NCBI GenBank assembly: GCA_028291945.1
Contig: JAQGNH010000389.1
Span: 25,550 to 89,549 of the forward strand
Direction of reading: 5' to 3'
Length of the DNA stretch: 64,000 nt
Origin: Betaproteobacteria bacterium
GTDB taxonomy: Bacteria > Pseudomonadota > Gammaproteobacteria > Burkholderiales > SG8-41
The position numbers were made by a program, and so were the translations under genes. Of this stretch, positions 51,211-60,685 are shown piece by piece. Positions within the stretch are counted from its first letter, which is position 1; each line of letters starts with the position of its first letter. A model generated the notes under the pieces. It had not been told where the DNA came from. It was given only the letters and a program-made list of their open reading frames with translations, and searched no databases.

Positions 51211-51912
51211 CTAAACTATGCCCAGGTGCTGCACGATCAAGGCGTCGTTCTGCCTCACCTCCTCCACCGCGCCGGAAAACACCACGCGGCCCGTATTCAG
51301 AATCACGACGTCGTCAGCCAACCCGAGCGCGAGCTTGATGTTCTGCTCGACGAGTACGATGGACTGGCCTTCCTCCTTCAGACGCGCAATCGTTCGTCCG
51401 ACTTCTGCAACGATGAGCGGCGCAAGGCCTTCGGACGGTTCGTCCATGAGCAACACGCGTGGATTACCCATCAGTGCTCGCGCGATGGCGAGCATCTGCT
51501 GCTCGCCCCCCGATAGCGAGCCCGCAACCTGCTGCTGGCGCTCCTTGAGCCCGGGAAAGAGGCCGATCACCCGTTCGAACGTCCATGGGTTCGTCGCGCC
51601 AAGGCGCCGCCGGTGAGACACAAGAAGGTTCTCGCGCACGGTGAGCGTCGCAAAAATGCGCCGGCCCTGCGGCACCAGCCCAATGCCTTTGCGGCAAATC
51701 GTTTCAGGGCTGAGCCGCCCGATCGGCTCGCCGAACAGCCGCACGCTGCCACGGCGCGGCGGGAGGAAGCCGATTATCGCGTTCATGCAAGTCGTCTTGC
51801 CCGCGCCGTTACGTCCGAGCAGTGCCAACACGCGCCCGGCATTCAAGCAGAACGACACGCCATGCAACACATGGCTGTCGCCATACAGCGCATCGACGTC
51901 GCAGAGCGCCAT
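51211..51912 (-). CDS. livF: Branched-chain-type ABC transporter ATPase LivF
   Basis: A 233-residue ATPase. The Walker A is GRNGAGKTT, the signature is SLSGGEQQMLAIARAL, and the Walker B is VLLMDEPSEGL, with the LivF-type sequence GIGLVPQGRRIF between. The ATG at 51912 follows the livG stop by 4 bp. It energises uptake with LivG. Linked LivK belongs to a subgroup that binds aromatic acids or amides as well as amino acids, so the substrate may not be a branched-chain amino acid. Confidence 0.95.
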   Translation of the reverse strand: MALCDVDALYGDSHVLHGVSFCLNAGRVLALLGRNGAGKTTCMNAIIGFLPPRRGSVRLFGEPIGRLSPETICRKGIGLVPQGRRIFATLTVRENLLVSHRRRLGATNPWTFERVIGLFPGLKERQQQVAGSLSGGEQQMLAIARALMGNPRVLLMDEPSEGLAPLIVAEVGRTIARLKEEGQSIVLVEQNIKLALGLADDVVILNTGRVVFSGAVEEVRQNDALIVQHLGIV

Positions 51913-51916
51913 CGCC

Positions 51917-52657
51917 TCAGTCGCCAAGGTAAACCTCGCGCGTTCTGGGGTCGGCAACCACCTCGGCGCGAGTGCCCTCGACGATTACGCGGCCGTAATG
52001 CAGCAGCGTGATGCGGTCGGCCAGATCGAGGGCGGTGTCCATGTCGTGCTCGATCATGACGACCGTAACCTCAGGCGGAATGTCCGCGATCAGCTGCTTC
52101 ATCGCGGCGCGCTCCTCGCCCGAGAGCCCGGCGAGGGGCTCATCCAGGAGCAGCACTTTGGGTCTTTGTGCGAGTGCCATGGCGATCTCGAGCCTGCGCT
52201 TTTCTCCGTACGAGACCTCTCCAACCGGCCGCGTCGCAAGAGGGTCCAGCCCGACTTGTGCAAGCACGCGCTGCGCTTCCTGGATGAGATTGCGATAGAG
52301 AGCGAGCGGCTTGAACGCGTCCCAGCGCGATCGCGAACGTCCGAGCAGCGACAGCACGAGATTGTGCTCGAGCGTATCGTTCGGAAAGAGCGTAATGATC
52401 TGATAGGTTCGCGCAACGCCGCGCTGTGCCCGCTCGTGCGATCTCATGCGCGAGATCTCTTCGCCGAACAGGCGTATCGCTCCCGAATCGCGGCGCAGGT
52501 CGCCCGTGATCAGGTTGAAGAGCGTCGTCTTGCCCGCCCCGTTCGGCCCGATGATGAGGCGCCGCTCACCGGGCGCGACACCGAGCGACACATCAGCGGT
52601 CGCCGGCAAGCCGCCAAAGGATTTCTGGACATTTCGCAGCTCGAGCGCGAGCGTCAC
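51917..52657 (-). CDS. livG: Branched-chain-type ABC transporter ATPase LivG
   Basis: A 246-residue ATPase. Walker A is GPNGAGKTT, then the LivG-type RTYQIITLFPN, a diverged signature segment (GEVSYGEKRRLEIAMAL), and Walker B VLLLDEPLAGLSGEER. The GTG start (52657) overlaps the livM stop as GTGA and has GGAGG five bases upstream; an earlier in-frame GTG at 52678 is less likely. The C-terminal LivG extension (RVIVEGTRAEVVADPRTREVYLG) is present. Confidence 0.95.
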   Translation of the reverse strand: MTLALELRNVQKSFGGLPATADVSLGVAPGERRLIIGPNGAGKTTLFNLITGDLRRDSGAIRLFGEEISRMRSHERAQRGVARTYQIITLFPNDTLEHNLVLSLLGRSRSRWDAFKPLALYRNLIQEAQRVLAQVGLDPLATRPVGEVSYGEKRRLEIAMALAQRPKVLLLDEPLAGLSGEERAAMKQLIADIPPEVTVVMIEHDMDTALDLADRITLLHYGRVIVEGTRAEVVADPRTREVYLGD

Positions 52658-53583
52658 CGCGACCTCCAGCGTGACCACAGACGTCGAACCCCCGGCACCA
52701 CGCCTTCCGGCATGAAGATGACGATGAACACGAATACGAATCCGAGCAGCATGTTCCAGCGCTCGATGTAGCCGGAGACGTAATTCTTCAGCATGAGCAC
52801 GATTGCCGCGCCGACCAATGGGCCCGCCATGGTCGCTGAACCGCCCGCAATCACCGCGAGCAGTCCCTCGGCCGAGGCGGTGAGCGAGAGCGACGCGGGA
52901 TGAATGTATTTGTTGTAGTACACGAACAGAATGCCCGATACCGCACCCCAGAATGCGGAGTACACAAAAGTGATCCAGCGAATCAGCCAGACGTTATGCC
53001 CGAGCGCGCTCATGCGGCGCGGCTGATCGCGTGTGCCGCGCAGGGCAGCGCCGAAAGGCGAAGCGACGAAGAGCGCCATCAGCACGAATGCCATTGCGGT
53101 AACGAGCAGCGTGAAGTAATAAAACGAAGCAGGCTCGTTGAGATCGATTCCGAAAGGCGATGGCCGCACAAGGCCGCGCAAGCCGTTGTCACCGTCCGTC
53201 ACCGCAACCCAGCGGTAAGCGGTACCCCACAGCACTTGCGAAAGCGCGAGCGTGAGCATCAGGAATCCAAGGCCGCTTGCGCGAAGCGAGATCCAGCCGA
53301 ATAACCCGGCCACGAGTGTTGTCGCAATGAGCGCGACTGGCGCGGTGGCGAGCTGACCGAGTCCCGCTTTGAGCGATAACCAGGCCCAGACATACGCAGC
53401 GAGGCCGAGCCACGCCGCGTGCCCCAGCGAAGGCAGGCCGCCGTAACCGACGAGCAGGTTGAGACTCGCGGCAAAAATCGAAGCAATGAGGATCTGGCTT
53501 GCGAGGTTGATGTAATAGTCTCCACTCGCCACCGGAATGGCGACGAGCGCAAGGCCCAACACGATCCATCCCATACCTCTCAT
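52654..53583 (-). CDS. livM: Branched-chain-type ABC transporter permease LivM
   Basis: A 309-residue inner-membrane permease with about eight to nine helices. Family blocks include NLLVGYGGLPSLGHAAWLG, the cytoplasmic coupling loop SPFGAALRGTRDQPRRMSALG and GILFVYYNKYIHPASLS. The start overlaps the livH stop (ATGA), showing tight coupling of the two permease subunits. Confidence 0.95.
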   Translation of the reverse strand: MRGMGWIVLGLALVAIPVASGDYYINLASQILIASIFAASLNLLVGYGGLPSLGHAAWLGLAAYVWAWLSLKAGLGQLATAPVALIATTLVAGLFGWISLRASGLGFLMLTLALSQVLWGTAYRWVAVTDGDNGLRGLVRPSPFGIDLNEPASFYYFTLLVTAMAFVLMALFVASPFGAALRGTRDQPRRMSALGHNVWLIRWITFVYSAFWGAVSGILFVYYNKYIHPASLSLTASAEGLLAVIAGGSATMAGPLVGAAIVLMLKNYVSGYIERWNMLLGFVFVFIVIFMPEGVVPGVRRLWSRWRSR

Positions 53584-54443
53584 GAAAGAGGCCTTCCGAA
53601 CAGCCCCGTGGGACGAAACGCGATGACGACGATCATCGGCAGGAAAAGAATCATGTACGCGAGATCGGGCAGCAGCGCCGTACCGAATGTATAGATCGCG
53701 CCGATGATGAAGCTTCCGACGAACGCACCGAGCAGACTGCCGATGCCGCCCAGCATCACGATGATCAGCGCGAGCGGAAGCATGTCGGCATCCAGACCGG
53801 GATAGGCTGACATGATCGGACCGCCGAGCACTCCAGCGGCACCCGCCAGAAAAGCACCGAGGCAGAAGACCATCGTGAAGAGCCGCGACACAGGTATACC
53901 GACGGCACGGGCCATCTGCCTGTCGTCTACGCCGGCCCGGATCATGGCGCCGATGCGTGTGCGTTCCATGAGGAGATAGAGTCCTAGCGCAGTGGCGAGC
54001 GCGATAAGCACCACGACGAGCCGGTACGGGGGAAAGGTGACCCCGCCGATGATGATGGGTTTCTGCAGTGCCGCTGGCGTCGGAATAGGGATCGGGTCAC
54101 CGCCCCATACCATCAGACAAAAATCCGCGACGATGAACGAGATGCCCAGCGTCACGAGCACTTGTCCGAGAGCGTTGCCGGCGAGCGCGCGCAATATCAG
54201 CCGCTCTATCAAACCGCCGAAGATCGCAATCGTGAGCCCGGCAATGAGCGCGGCGAGCCATAGGTTGGGTACGTACCTGAGCACGGACACGCCCACGTAA
54301 GCTCCCAGCATATACATGGAGCCGTGCGTGAGATTCGCGATGCGCATCAAGCCAAAGATCAGCGAGAAGCCCGCGGCGAGCAGAAACAACAGGCCGCCGA
54401 GCGCGAGGCTGTTCAGGGTCTGGATGATCCAGTACTGCATCAC
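53580..54443 (-). CDS. livH: Branched-chain-type ABC transporter permease LivH
   Basis: A 287-residue inner-membrane permease. The N-terminal block LNSLALGGLLFLLAAGFSLI is typical, as are GGLIERLILRAL, the coupling loop RTRIGAMIRAGVDDRQMARA and a C-terminal GSFIIGAIYTFGTALLP. It pairs with LivM. It lies 170 bp after livK; that gap contains a short GC hairpin (GGCCGC..GCGGCC near 54580) and no gene. Confidence 0.95.
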   Translation of the reverse strand: MMQYWIIQTLNSLALGGLLFLLAAGFSLIFGLMRIANLTHGSMYMLGAYVGVSVLRYVPNLWLAALIAGLTIAIFGGLIERLILRALAGNALGQVLVTLGISFIVADFCLMVWGGDPIPIPTPAALQKPIIIGGVTFPPYRLVVVLIALATALGLYLLMERTRIGAMIRAGVDDRQMARAVGIPVSRLFTMVFCLGAFLAGAAGVLGGPIMSAYPGLDADMLPLALIIVMLGGIGSLLGAFVGSFIIGAIYTFGTALLPDLAYMILFLPMIVVIAFRPTGLFGRPLS

Positions 54444-54613
54444 GCGGTCGCTTACGTCACCGGCAAGTTGCCATTGCTAGGAGCATCCCACCGCATTGCG
54501 GTCGACTTCGAAAATTGCTATCGAGAACCCCCGTGCGCCACCTGGATTACAACATTCCAGGGCAGGCTTGATCGCCACGGCCGCTTTGCTGCGGCCTCGC
54601 GATGACCGCACGC

Positions 54614-55858
54614 TTAGGGCTCGACGTTCTTCGCCGGCGGAAAATCGCGCGAATAGACGGGGTTCTTCAGGAACTCATCAGGCTTGTAAGTCCAGAACTG
54701 GCTTACATTCGGATACGTGCGAATGACCGAATTGACGAGCCGTCCTTCTTTGCGCTCGACCTTGCGAATGTAGACATTGCCCACTACGTTCCCATACGGG
54801 TCGAACGACACCGGCCCTCGCGCAGTATCGACTTTGACGCTGCGCACCGCCTTCATGAAAGCGTCCTTGTCTTCGATATTTCCCTTGATCGCCTGTAAAG
54901 TCGCTTCCAGCACTGCGCCTTCGACGTACGTTGCCGCAGCGTAGAAACCCGGATCGTATTTCCATTCGGAGCGGAACGCGGCCGCGAACTTTTTGTTGAT
55001 CGGGTTATCGATCTCGGCGGAGTACCAGCACGAGGTGATAGTTCCCAGCGCTTCGTCTCCCATGTTGCGCAACACCGCTTCATCGAGCGCTGTCATCCCT
55101 CCGACCGGCGCTATCTTGCCTTTGAGGCCGTACTCATTGAACTGCCGCAGATAACGGAAGCCGTTCGAGCCCGCGAAACCGAGGAAGATCGCATCCGCAT
55201 TGGTCTTCAGCTGCGCGAGATACGTGCCATAGTCGGGAACGGTGAGCGGCGGAAACGTCTTCTGCACGATCTTGCCGCCCAATTCCTCGAACACCCGATG
55301 AAAGCCGGCGCACATCTCGTGGCCATAGGCGATATCGTCGGCGATCGTCACCATGCGCCGATACCCGAGCGTCTTGTAGCAATAGTCGGCGAGCGGTTGC
55401 GCGCACTGCGATGACGTGGAGGTCCCGCGCGTGAACCAGGGATTGGGCTTGCGCTGAGTCATGTCTTCCGCCGCGGCAACGGACAGCGTCAGCAGCTTCT
55501 GCTGGCGGATGTAATCGTCGGCGGCCAGAGCCGAAGCGGCGTCGAGCGGCCCGATCATGACGTGGATCTTGTCGCGCTCGACGAGCTCCTGGATCTTGGT
55601 CCGCGCTTGTGCCGGCACGCCGCCGCTGTCGGCGACAAGGAGCTCGACCTTGCGTCCCGCCAGTGTATGGTTGCGCTCCTTCATGAATTGCTGAAGACCG
55701 CGTTCCATGTCGATACCACCCGAGGCAAGCGGACCCGTTTTGACCGTGACGAGACCCACGCGGATCGGGCCGCTCTGCGCGCGCACGCGCGCGGGCAAGG
55801 CAGAAACCCCAAGACCGGCGCCGATCGCCAGCATGAATCGCCTGCGCTTGATTGCCAT
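54614..55858 (-). CDS. ABC transporter substrate-binding protein LivK-type
   Basis: A 414-residue type 1 periplasmic binding protein (Peripla_BP_6). The signal sequence begins with basic residues (MAIKRRRFMLAIG), possibly Tat-like, and ends near PARVRAQ. The mature start PIRVGLVTVKTGPLASGG and the segment GPLDAASALAADDYIRQQ fit the family. The member is long and of the subgroup often found with aromatic or amide catabolism genes. It lies 50 bp after an FAD monooxygenase gene on the same strand, so ligand and oxygenase substrate may coincide. Confidence 0.93.
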   Translation of the reverse strand: MAIKRRRFMLAIGAGLGVSALPARVRAQSGPIRVGLVTVKTGPLASGGIDMERGLQQFMKERNHTLAGRKVELLVADSGGVPAQARTKIQELVERDKIHVMIGPLDAASALAADDYIRQQKLLTLSVAAAEDMTQRKPNPWFTRGTSTSSQCAQPLADYCYKTLGYRRMVTIADDIAYGHEMCAGFHRVFEELGGKIVQKTFPPLTVPDYGTYLAQLKTNADAIFLGFAGSNGFRYLRQFNEYGLKGKIAPVGGMTALDEAVLRNMGDEALGTITSCWYSAEIDNPINKKFAAAFRSEWKYDPGFYAAATYVEGAVLEATLQAIKGNIEDKDAFMKAVRSVKVDTARGPVSFDPYGNVVGNVYIRKVERKEGRLVNSVIRTYPNVSQFWTYKPDEFLKNPVYSRDFPPAKNVEP

Positions 55859-55908
55859 GTACGTTTCTCCTCTCGTTTGTGGCCGGAATTATTGCAAACA
55901 ATGATTCG

Positions 55909-57120
55909 CTACACGAACTCGCGCGTAACCGCGATTTCACGCATAACGGCTTCGGCCGTATGGTGCTGGTGCGCTTCCCCGGTATCCTGGCCTTCGAGAT
56001 AGGACCCAAGATGACGGCCGTGGGCTACCACCGCCGAGCCAAAACGTTGACGCGCTGATTCGTATTTCAAAAGTGCCGCAGGGACATCGTTGTCCGCAGC
56101 GCGCAACGCATCATCGAGCACCATCGCGTCACCTGCTGCTTTCGTGACACCCATGCCGCAATGCGGCCGGGCGACGAATGCCGCGTCACCCAGCAATGCG
56201 ATCCGACCAAAGGTGATCTGGGATGACTCGAGATCGAAGATGGCCTGGAAGAAAGGCTGCGGGGCCCGCCGTACGACTTCCGAAAACTGCGGTGCGAGTA
56301 GATCATCGGCCGCTCGACGCACTGCTTCCACGATTTCGGGCCGAATGAGCGGCGGCGGCACGGACATGTCGTGCTGACGCCCATTCACATCCGTGCAAAG
56401 GGCGGTGAGCGCACGGTGTTCATCGGCGGGCCGATACCACACGAAGTTGTAGCAGCGTTCGCCCGCGCGTGTGGAGCGCGTGAAACCCGCCACCGGGTAG
56501 CCCAGCATCTGCTCGCGCTCCGCGAGACTGAAAGCGAATTTAGGAAAGAGGTCGGCATGTGTCGAAGGGGTGAGCGTGCATTCGTCCGCAAGACCGCGCC
56601 ACGCGACATAGCCCGCATAGTGCGGTCGTGCGGAGTTCAGAAGTTGGGCGCGCACTGCGGAGCGTATGCCGTCAGCGCCAATCAGCAGCTCGCCGCGCGC
56701 CGTGACGCCGTTGGCGAAGGTCGCCGCCACACCACCGGTGCCTGCATCGACACGCTGCAGTGTATGGCCCAGATGGTAGCGATCTCCGGGAAACGCTGCC
56801 CTCAGCAATTCATAGAGGCGACCCCACGTGGTGAGGCACTGTTTCACGGCGAGCGAGCCGATGATGCGCCCGCTCCGATCCAACGCGATGCGCTCGGGTA
56901 TATCGACGCCAAAGCTGCCGTCGATTGCGATGCCAAGGCGCGCGAGGCAGGCGAATAGCTCGGGATGCGTGATGATTCCCGCACCGCGTCCAACGAGGTC
57001 CTCGCGCGAGTGCTCGAAGAGGTGGACATCCCAACCGCCGCGCAGGAGCAGATTGGCAGCGAACAGGCCGCCCAGCGACCCGCCGATAACCAGCGCACGG
57101 GGGGAAATCGCGCCAGCCAT
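55909..57120 (-). CDS. FAD-dependent aromatic-ring hydroxylase-like monooxygenase
   Basis: A 403-residue class A flavoprotein monooxygenase. The ADP-binding loop reads VIGGSLGGLFAANLLLRGG (residues 11-29, the G-x-S/G-x-x-G type). The middle DG motif is LLIGADGIRSAVR, and the FAD-ribityl motif is ALLGDAAFVARPHCGMGVTKA. It resembles salicylate, 6-hydroxynicotinate and 2,6-dihydroxypyridine hydroxylases. It is followed by livK and preceded, after 17 bp, by a VOC gene. The operon likely imports and hydroxylates an aromatic or N-heterocyclic acid; the substrate is inferred only by family. Confidence 0.92.
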   Translation of the reverse strand: MAGAISPRALVIGGSLGGLFAANLLLRGGWDVHLFEHSREDLVGRGAGIITHPELFACLARLGIAIDGSFGVDIPERIALDRSGRIIGSLAVKQCLTTWGRLYELLRAAFPGDRYHLGHTLQRVDAGTGGVAATFANGVTARGELLIGADGIRSAVRAQLLNSARPHYAGYVAWRGLADECTLTPSTHADLFPKFAFSLAEREQMLGYPVAGFTRSTRAGERCYNFVWYRPADEHRALTALCTDVNGRQHDMSVPPPLIRPEIVEAVRRAADDLLAPQFSEVVRRAPQPFFQAIFDLESSQITFGRIALLGDAAFVARPHCGMGVTKAAGDAMVLDDALRAADNDVPAALLKYESARQRFGSAVVAHGRHLGSYLEGQDTGEAHQHHTAEAVMREIAVTREFV

Positions 57121-57137
57121 CGTCGAGCTCGCCGCGT

Positions 57138-57584
57138 CTACGCTGCCCGCTGCGGTTCGTCGGCCGGCAGGTTGAGCTCGATCGTCACTCGACTGGGATC
57201 TTCGAAGAACACCTGGTGCAAGCCAAGTCCGGGCACGCTGCGCTCGCGGTATTGCACCCCGTGCCGTTCCAGTCGTTTGCGTATGTCGACGAGTCCTGTC
57301 GCGGTGAACGCCATGTGGTCGACCGTGCCTGTGCCATCCAGACTCGCCACGTCGCGATCGCCCAGGTACGCCTTGAGGCCTTCCGGATTTGCAGGGTCAA
57401 TGCCGATGATGTGCACGACTCCGCAAGAGTCCGGATACGCCGCGCCGTTATACAGCCACACACCGGGGAAGTCGAAATCTGGGCGGAAGCCGACCTGAAA
57501 GCCCATGACTTCGGTATAGAAGCGACGCGACGCTTCGAGGTCGAGCGTCCGTATGGAGTAATGGTCCAGTTTACCGATGGGCAT
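57138..57584 (-). CDS. VOC-family (glyoxalase/extradiol-dioxygenase fold) protein
   Basis: A 148-residue protein of the vicinal-oxygen-chelate fold. The first metal His is in KLDHYSIRT, the next in VDHMAFTATG, and the late Glu in RVTIELNLP. Two beta-alpha-beta modules are visible. It heads the leftward catabolic/liv operon. VOC proteins can be lyases, epimerases or ring-cleaving dioxygenases; with the hydroxylase next door, action on an oxidised aromatic is plausible. An in-frame start at 57629 is less favoured. Confidence 0.88.
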   Translation of the reverse strand: MPIGKLDHYSIRTLDLEASRRFYTEVMGFQVGFRPDFDFPGVWLYNGAAYPDSCGVVHIIGIDPANPEGLKAYLGDRDVASLDGTGTVDHMAFTATGLVDIRKRLERHGVQYRERSVPGLGLHQVFFEDPSRVTIELNLPADEPQRAA

Positions 57585-57753
57585 TGCATGCTCTCGCAGT
57601 TCAAATGATTTAAGCGACCGCGGTTTCACCGTAGCTCGCAGAGATGCATCGTAGCACTGCTTCGGGAGCCCTGAAGAGTACGCCGCGATCCGGCTGTGGG
57701 TATCATGGTTGCCTTGTGCTGGCCTCGATCAGCGCGCTTGGTATATAGATAGA

Positions 57754-58719
57754 ATGATGAAATCCTGGACTGTCCTGCTGGCCTCGGCCGTGTTCTTCTG
57801 GCAAGCACCCGCCGAGTGCCAAACCTATCCTTCGAAACCGATCCGCTTCATCGTCCCATTCGCACCCGGCGGTGGGAACGACATCATCGCGCGCCTCATC
57901 GGCCAGCGCCTGACGGAGATCTGGGGCCAGGTTGTCATCGTCGACAACCGTCCTGGCGCGGGCGGCAACGTCGCCGGCGAGATCACCGCGCGCGCAGCGC
58001 CCGACGGCTACACCGCATTTCAGTTCAACATCGCGAACACCATTGCATTCAGCCTGCACAAAGACCTGCGCTACGATCCGGTTAAGGATTTCGCGCCGGT
58101 CACGCAGATCGCATCGAGTCCTTTCATTCTGCTCGCTCACCCGGGCGTTCGCGCGAGGACGGTCCCGGAGCTGGTCGCGCTTGCGAGACAATCTCCCGAG
58201 CAATTGAGTTACGCCTCATCCGGCAACGGCGGCGCGAGCCATCTCGCAATGGAGCTGTTCAAGGTCATGACTAAGACGGATATCGTGCACGTACCGTATG
58301 GGGGTGCCGGGCCTGCGTTGAACGATGTTCTCGGCGGCCGCGTACAACTTCTCATGGCGGTGCCGCTGACTGCGATACCACATCTCAAAAGCGGAAAGGC
58401 GCGGGGTATCGGCGTAACCGGCAGCAAACGGCTTCCGCTAACGCCCGACCTTCCTACCATCGCTGAAGCGGGCGTGCCCGGCTACGAAAGCGGTACGTGG
58501 TACGGCATTGCCCTGCCGGCACGCACGCCGCCTGCGATCGTGTCCAGGTTCAACAGCACGGTGGTGCATGTGCTCAAAGAGCCGGACGTCGAGCAGAAAC
58601 TCACCGCAAGTGGTGTGCACATCGTCGCGAGCGCCCCATCCGAATTCGGCGCGTTCATACGCGAGGAGACGGCAAAGTGGGCGCACGTCGTGAAGATTTC
58701 GAAGGCGGTCGTGAACTGA
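57754..58719 (+). CDS. Bug/TctC-family periplasmic receptor
   Basis: A 321-residue receptor with signal peptide ending APAECQ. Family blocks are YPSKPIRFIVPFAPGGGND, DNRPGAGGNVAG, APDGYTAFQF and YDPVKDFAPVT. The adjacent ATGs at 57754 and 57757 are both possible starts. It is divergent from the VOC/liv operon, and no TctAB genes are linked. Confidence 0.92.
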   Translation: MMKSWTVLLASAVFFWQAPAECQTYPSKPIRFIVPFAPGGGNDIIARLIGQRLTEIWGQVVIVDNRPGAGGNVAGEITARAAPDGYTAFQFNIANTIAFSLHKDLRYDPVKDFAPVTQIASSPFILLAHPGVRARTVPELVALARQSPEQLSYASSGNGGASHLAMELFKVMTKTDIVHVPYGGAGPALNDVLGGRVQLLMAVPLTAIPHLKSGKARGIGVTGSKRLPLTPDLPTIAEAGVPGYESGTWYGIALPARTPPAIVSRFNSTVVHVLKEPDVEQKLTASGVHIVASAPSEFGAFIREETAKWAHVVKISKAVVN

Positions 58720-59080
58720 GAGAACAGCTGAAGAAGACACGATCGCTGCTGCTTCCGCGCCCCACCCGGCTGAAGATTCGATCGCGGAGCGCTATAAGAC
58801 GCGTCTGAACGTATGAAAAGTCATGTACTGCGGCGCTAGTCGCCAGACCGCGACATGAATTTCACATTTTCTACAAACTGAACCCAGATTTGTCGAATAA
58901 CGTGGCGTGAGTTACGACGCCGCCCGTACCCACGCCCGACAGCAAGATCAGTGAAGGAGGCTGTGCGTGCTGCACTGGCTTGAACAATTGCATCACTCAT
59001 AGTTTCACCGTGCCATCACTGAGTGTCGATGCGTGGAACGGCCGCACGGTTATGCTCCCACACTAGGAATGCGCCTGATC
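58720..59080. other. Gene-free stretch before the haloperoxidase-like gene
   Basis: No supported gene. An 11-codon frame from the GTG at 58967 has a strong AAGGAGG before it and may be chance or a leader peptide. A loose stem (CATGT..GCGG against CCGC..ACATG, about 58822-58857) follows the Bug gene. Nothing else is recognised. Confidence 0.35.
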
Positions 59081-60622
59081 ATGAATGTGAAACTGATTAT
59101 TATCTTATTGGCTGCGATCAGCGTGACTGTCACGGGCCCCGCCTGCGGCCAAGGCTTTCGCGGCGGTCAACGCGAAGCATTCGGAGACAGATTCGGTCCG
59201 GCACCTCAGGCACAACGAGCACCGCGCCGCCATGCACTTACGGATGCCGCCGACGCGATACAAAGGTTGCGCCACTGGAATGAGATCGCACTCGACTCGA
59301 ACGCGCTCGACCATACACCCGTCGCAGCCGGAGAGATTCGCCTCTTTGGCGAGCAACTCGGGCCGACGCGTACAAGCCGGGCGCTGGCGATCGTGCATAT
59401 CGCGATCTTCGACGCGGTCAACGCGATCACCGGCGATTATCAGAGCTATACCGGCGTGGCGCCCGGACCGCGAGACGCGTCCATTGGTGCCGCCATCGCA
59501 CAGGCGACACACGATACGTTAATCGCGCTTTTCCCCTCGCAGACAGCAACCTGCGATCAGCTTCTGGCCCAGGACCTCAAGCAGATTCCGACTGGACGCC
59601 CGAAGGTAAACGGAGTCGATGTAGGGCGTCGGTCGGCGGCCGCGATCCTGGCGCTTCGGGCGAATGATGGCTCGCAGGTTGCGGAGGCTCGTGTAGGTAT
59701 AGATTTCATTACGAGCAACGATCCGGGTAAGTGGCGCCAGGATCCCATCAGCCAAATCCCGCTGGCGTACGGCCTGCACTGGGGCAGTGTTACGCCGTTT
59801 GTGATCGCGTCGGCCGCGCACTTTCGTGCCCCGCCTCCGCCCGCACTGACGAGCCCGGAATATACGGAAGCCTTCAATGAAGTGAAGCGTCTGGGCGGAG
59901 ACGGCGTTGTTACACCAACACAGAGGACGGCCAAGCAAACGATCGCCGCGCTGTACTGGGCCTACGACGGAACAGCGGGCTTAGGGACGCCTCCGCGACT
60001 CTATAATCAAATCGCCATCGAGATTGCGGGTCAGAAACATTTGCGTGTGATCGAGCTGGCACGCTTGTTGGCGCTTGTGAATGTGGCAATGGCCGACGTC
60101 GGAATTGCGGCGTGGGAAACGAAGTACTACTACCAGTTCTGGCGGCCGGTCACTGGAATCCGGGAGGCGGATCAAGGCACCGGACCGACGGGTCTCGGCG
60201 ATGGCAATCCCGCCACGATCGGTGACCCGACGTTCACGCCGCTCGGCGCGCCCGCGAGCAATCTCATGGGTCCGAATTTCACACCGCCTTTTCCAGCTTA
60301 CGTGTCAGGACACGCGGCGTTCGGAGCCGCGCTCTTTCAGACGCTGCGGAACTTCTTTCGCACCGACACGATCGCGTTCACATTTGTATCGGACGAGCTC
60401 AATGGCGTTACACAGGACAACAATCAGAACGTGCGCCCGCTCATCCCGCGCCGCTTTGCGTCGCTCTCTGAAGCCGAGGAAGAGAACGGTCAAAGCCGGA
60501 TCTATCTAGGTATTCACTGGGCGTTCGACAAAACGCAAGGCATCGCTCAAGGACGCCGCGTCGCGGATTACGTATTCAAAAGAGCGTTCGTGCCGCTGGA
60601 TGAGTCCCTCTCGCGCCGCTGA
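59081..60622 (+). CDS. Exported vanadium-haloperoxidase-like (PAP2-fold) protein
   Basis: A protein of about 513 residues with a signal peptide (ends GPACGQ). The three vanadate/phosphate-binding blocks of the PAP2/haloperoxidase superfamily are all present in order: KYYYQFWRPVTG (Lys..Arg-Pro), PAYVSGHAAFGAAL (Ser-Gly-His) and SRIYLGIHWAFD (Arg..His). Members oxidise halides with H2O2, or act as acid phosphatases; sequence alone does not decide. It is a single gene. The start is uncertain (59081 or 59069). Confidence 0.88.
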   Translation: MNVKLIIILLAAISVTVTGPACGQGFRGGQREAFGDRFGPAPQAQRAPRRHALTDAADAIQRLRHWNEIALDSNALDHTPVAAGEIRLFGEQLGPTRTSRALAIVHIAIFDAVNAITGDYQSYTGVAPGPRDASIGAAIAQATHDTLIALFPSQTATCDQLLAQDLKQIPTGRPKVNGVDVGRRSAAAILALRANDGSQVAEARVGIDFITSNDPGKWRQDPISQIPLAYGLHWGSVTPFVIASAAHFRAPPPPALTSPEYTEAFNEVKRLGGDGVVTPTQRTAKQTIAALYWAYDGTAGLGTPPRLYNQIAIEIAGQKHLRVIELARLLALVNVAMADVGIAAWETKYYYQFWRPVTGIREADQGTGPTGLGDGNPATIGDPTFTPLGAPASNLMGPNFTPPFPAYVSGHAAFGAALFQTLRNFFRTDTIAFTFVSDELNGVTQDNNQNVRPLIPRRFASLSEAEEENGQSRIYLGIHWAFDKTQGIAQGRRVADYVFKRAFVPLDESLSRR

Positions 60623-60685
60623 GCGGGTGCGTTGCCACAGAAAACCGCGGTTCACGTCCACGGTGGCAAATCCTAGGGGCGTATG

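Noticed and set aside
58967..59002. 11-codon GTG frame after AAGGAGG before the haloperoxidase-like gene
   Set aside because: Too short to support as a leader peptide without conservation or expression data.
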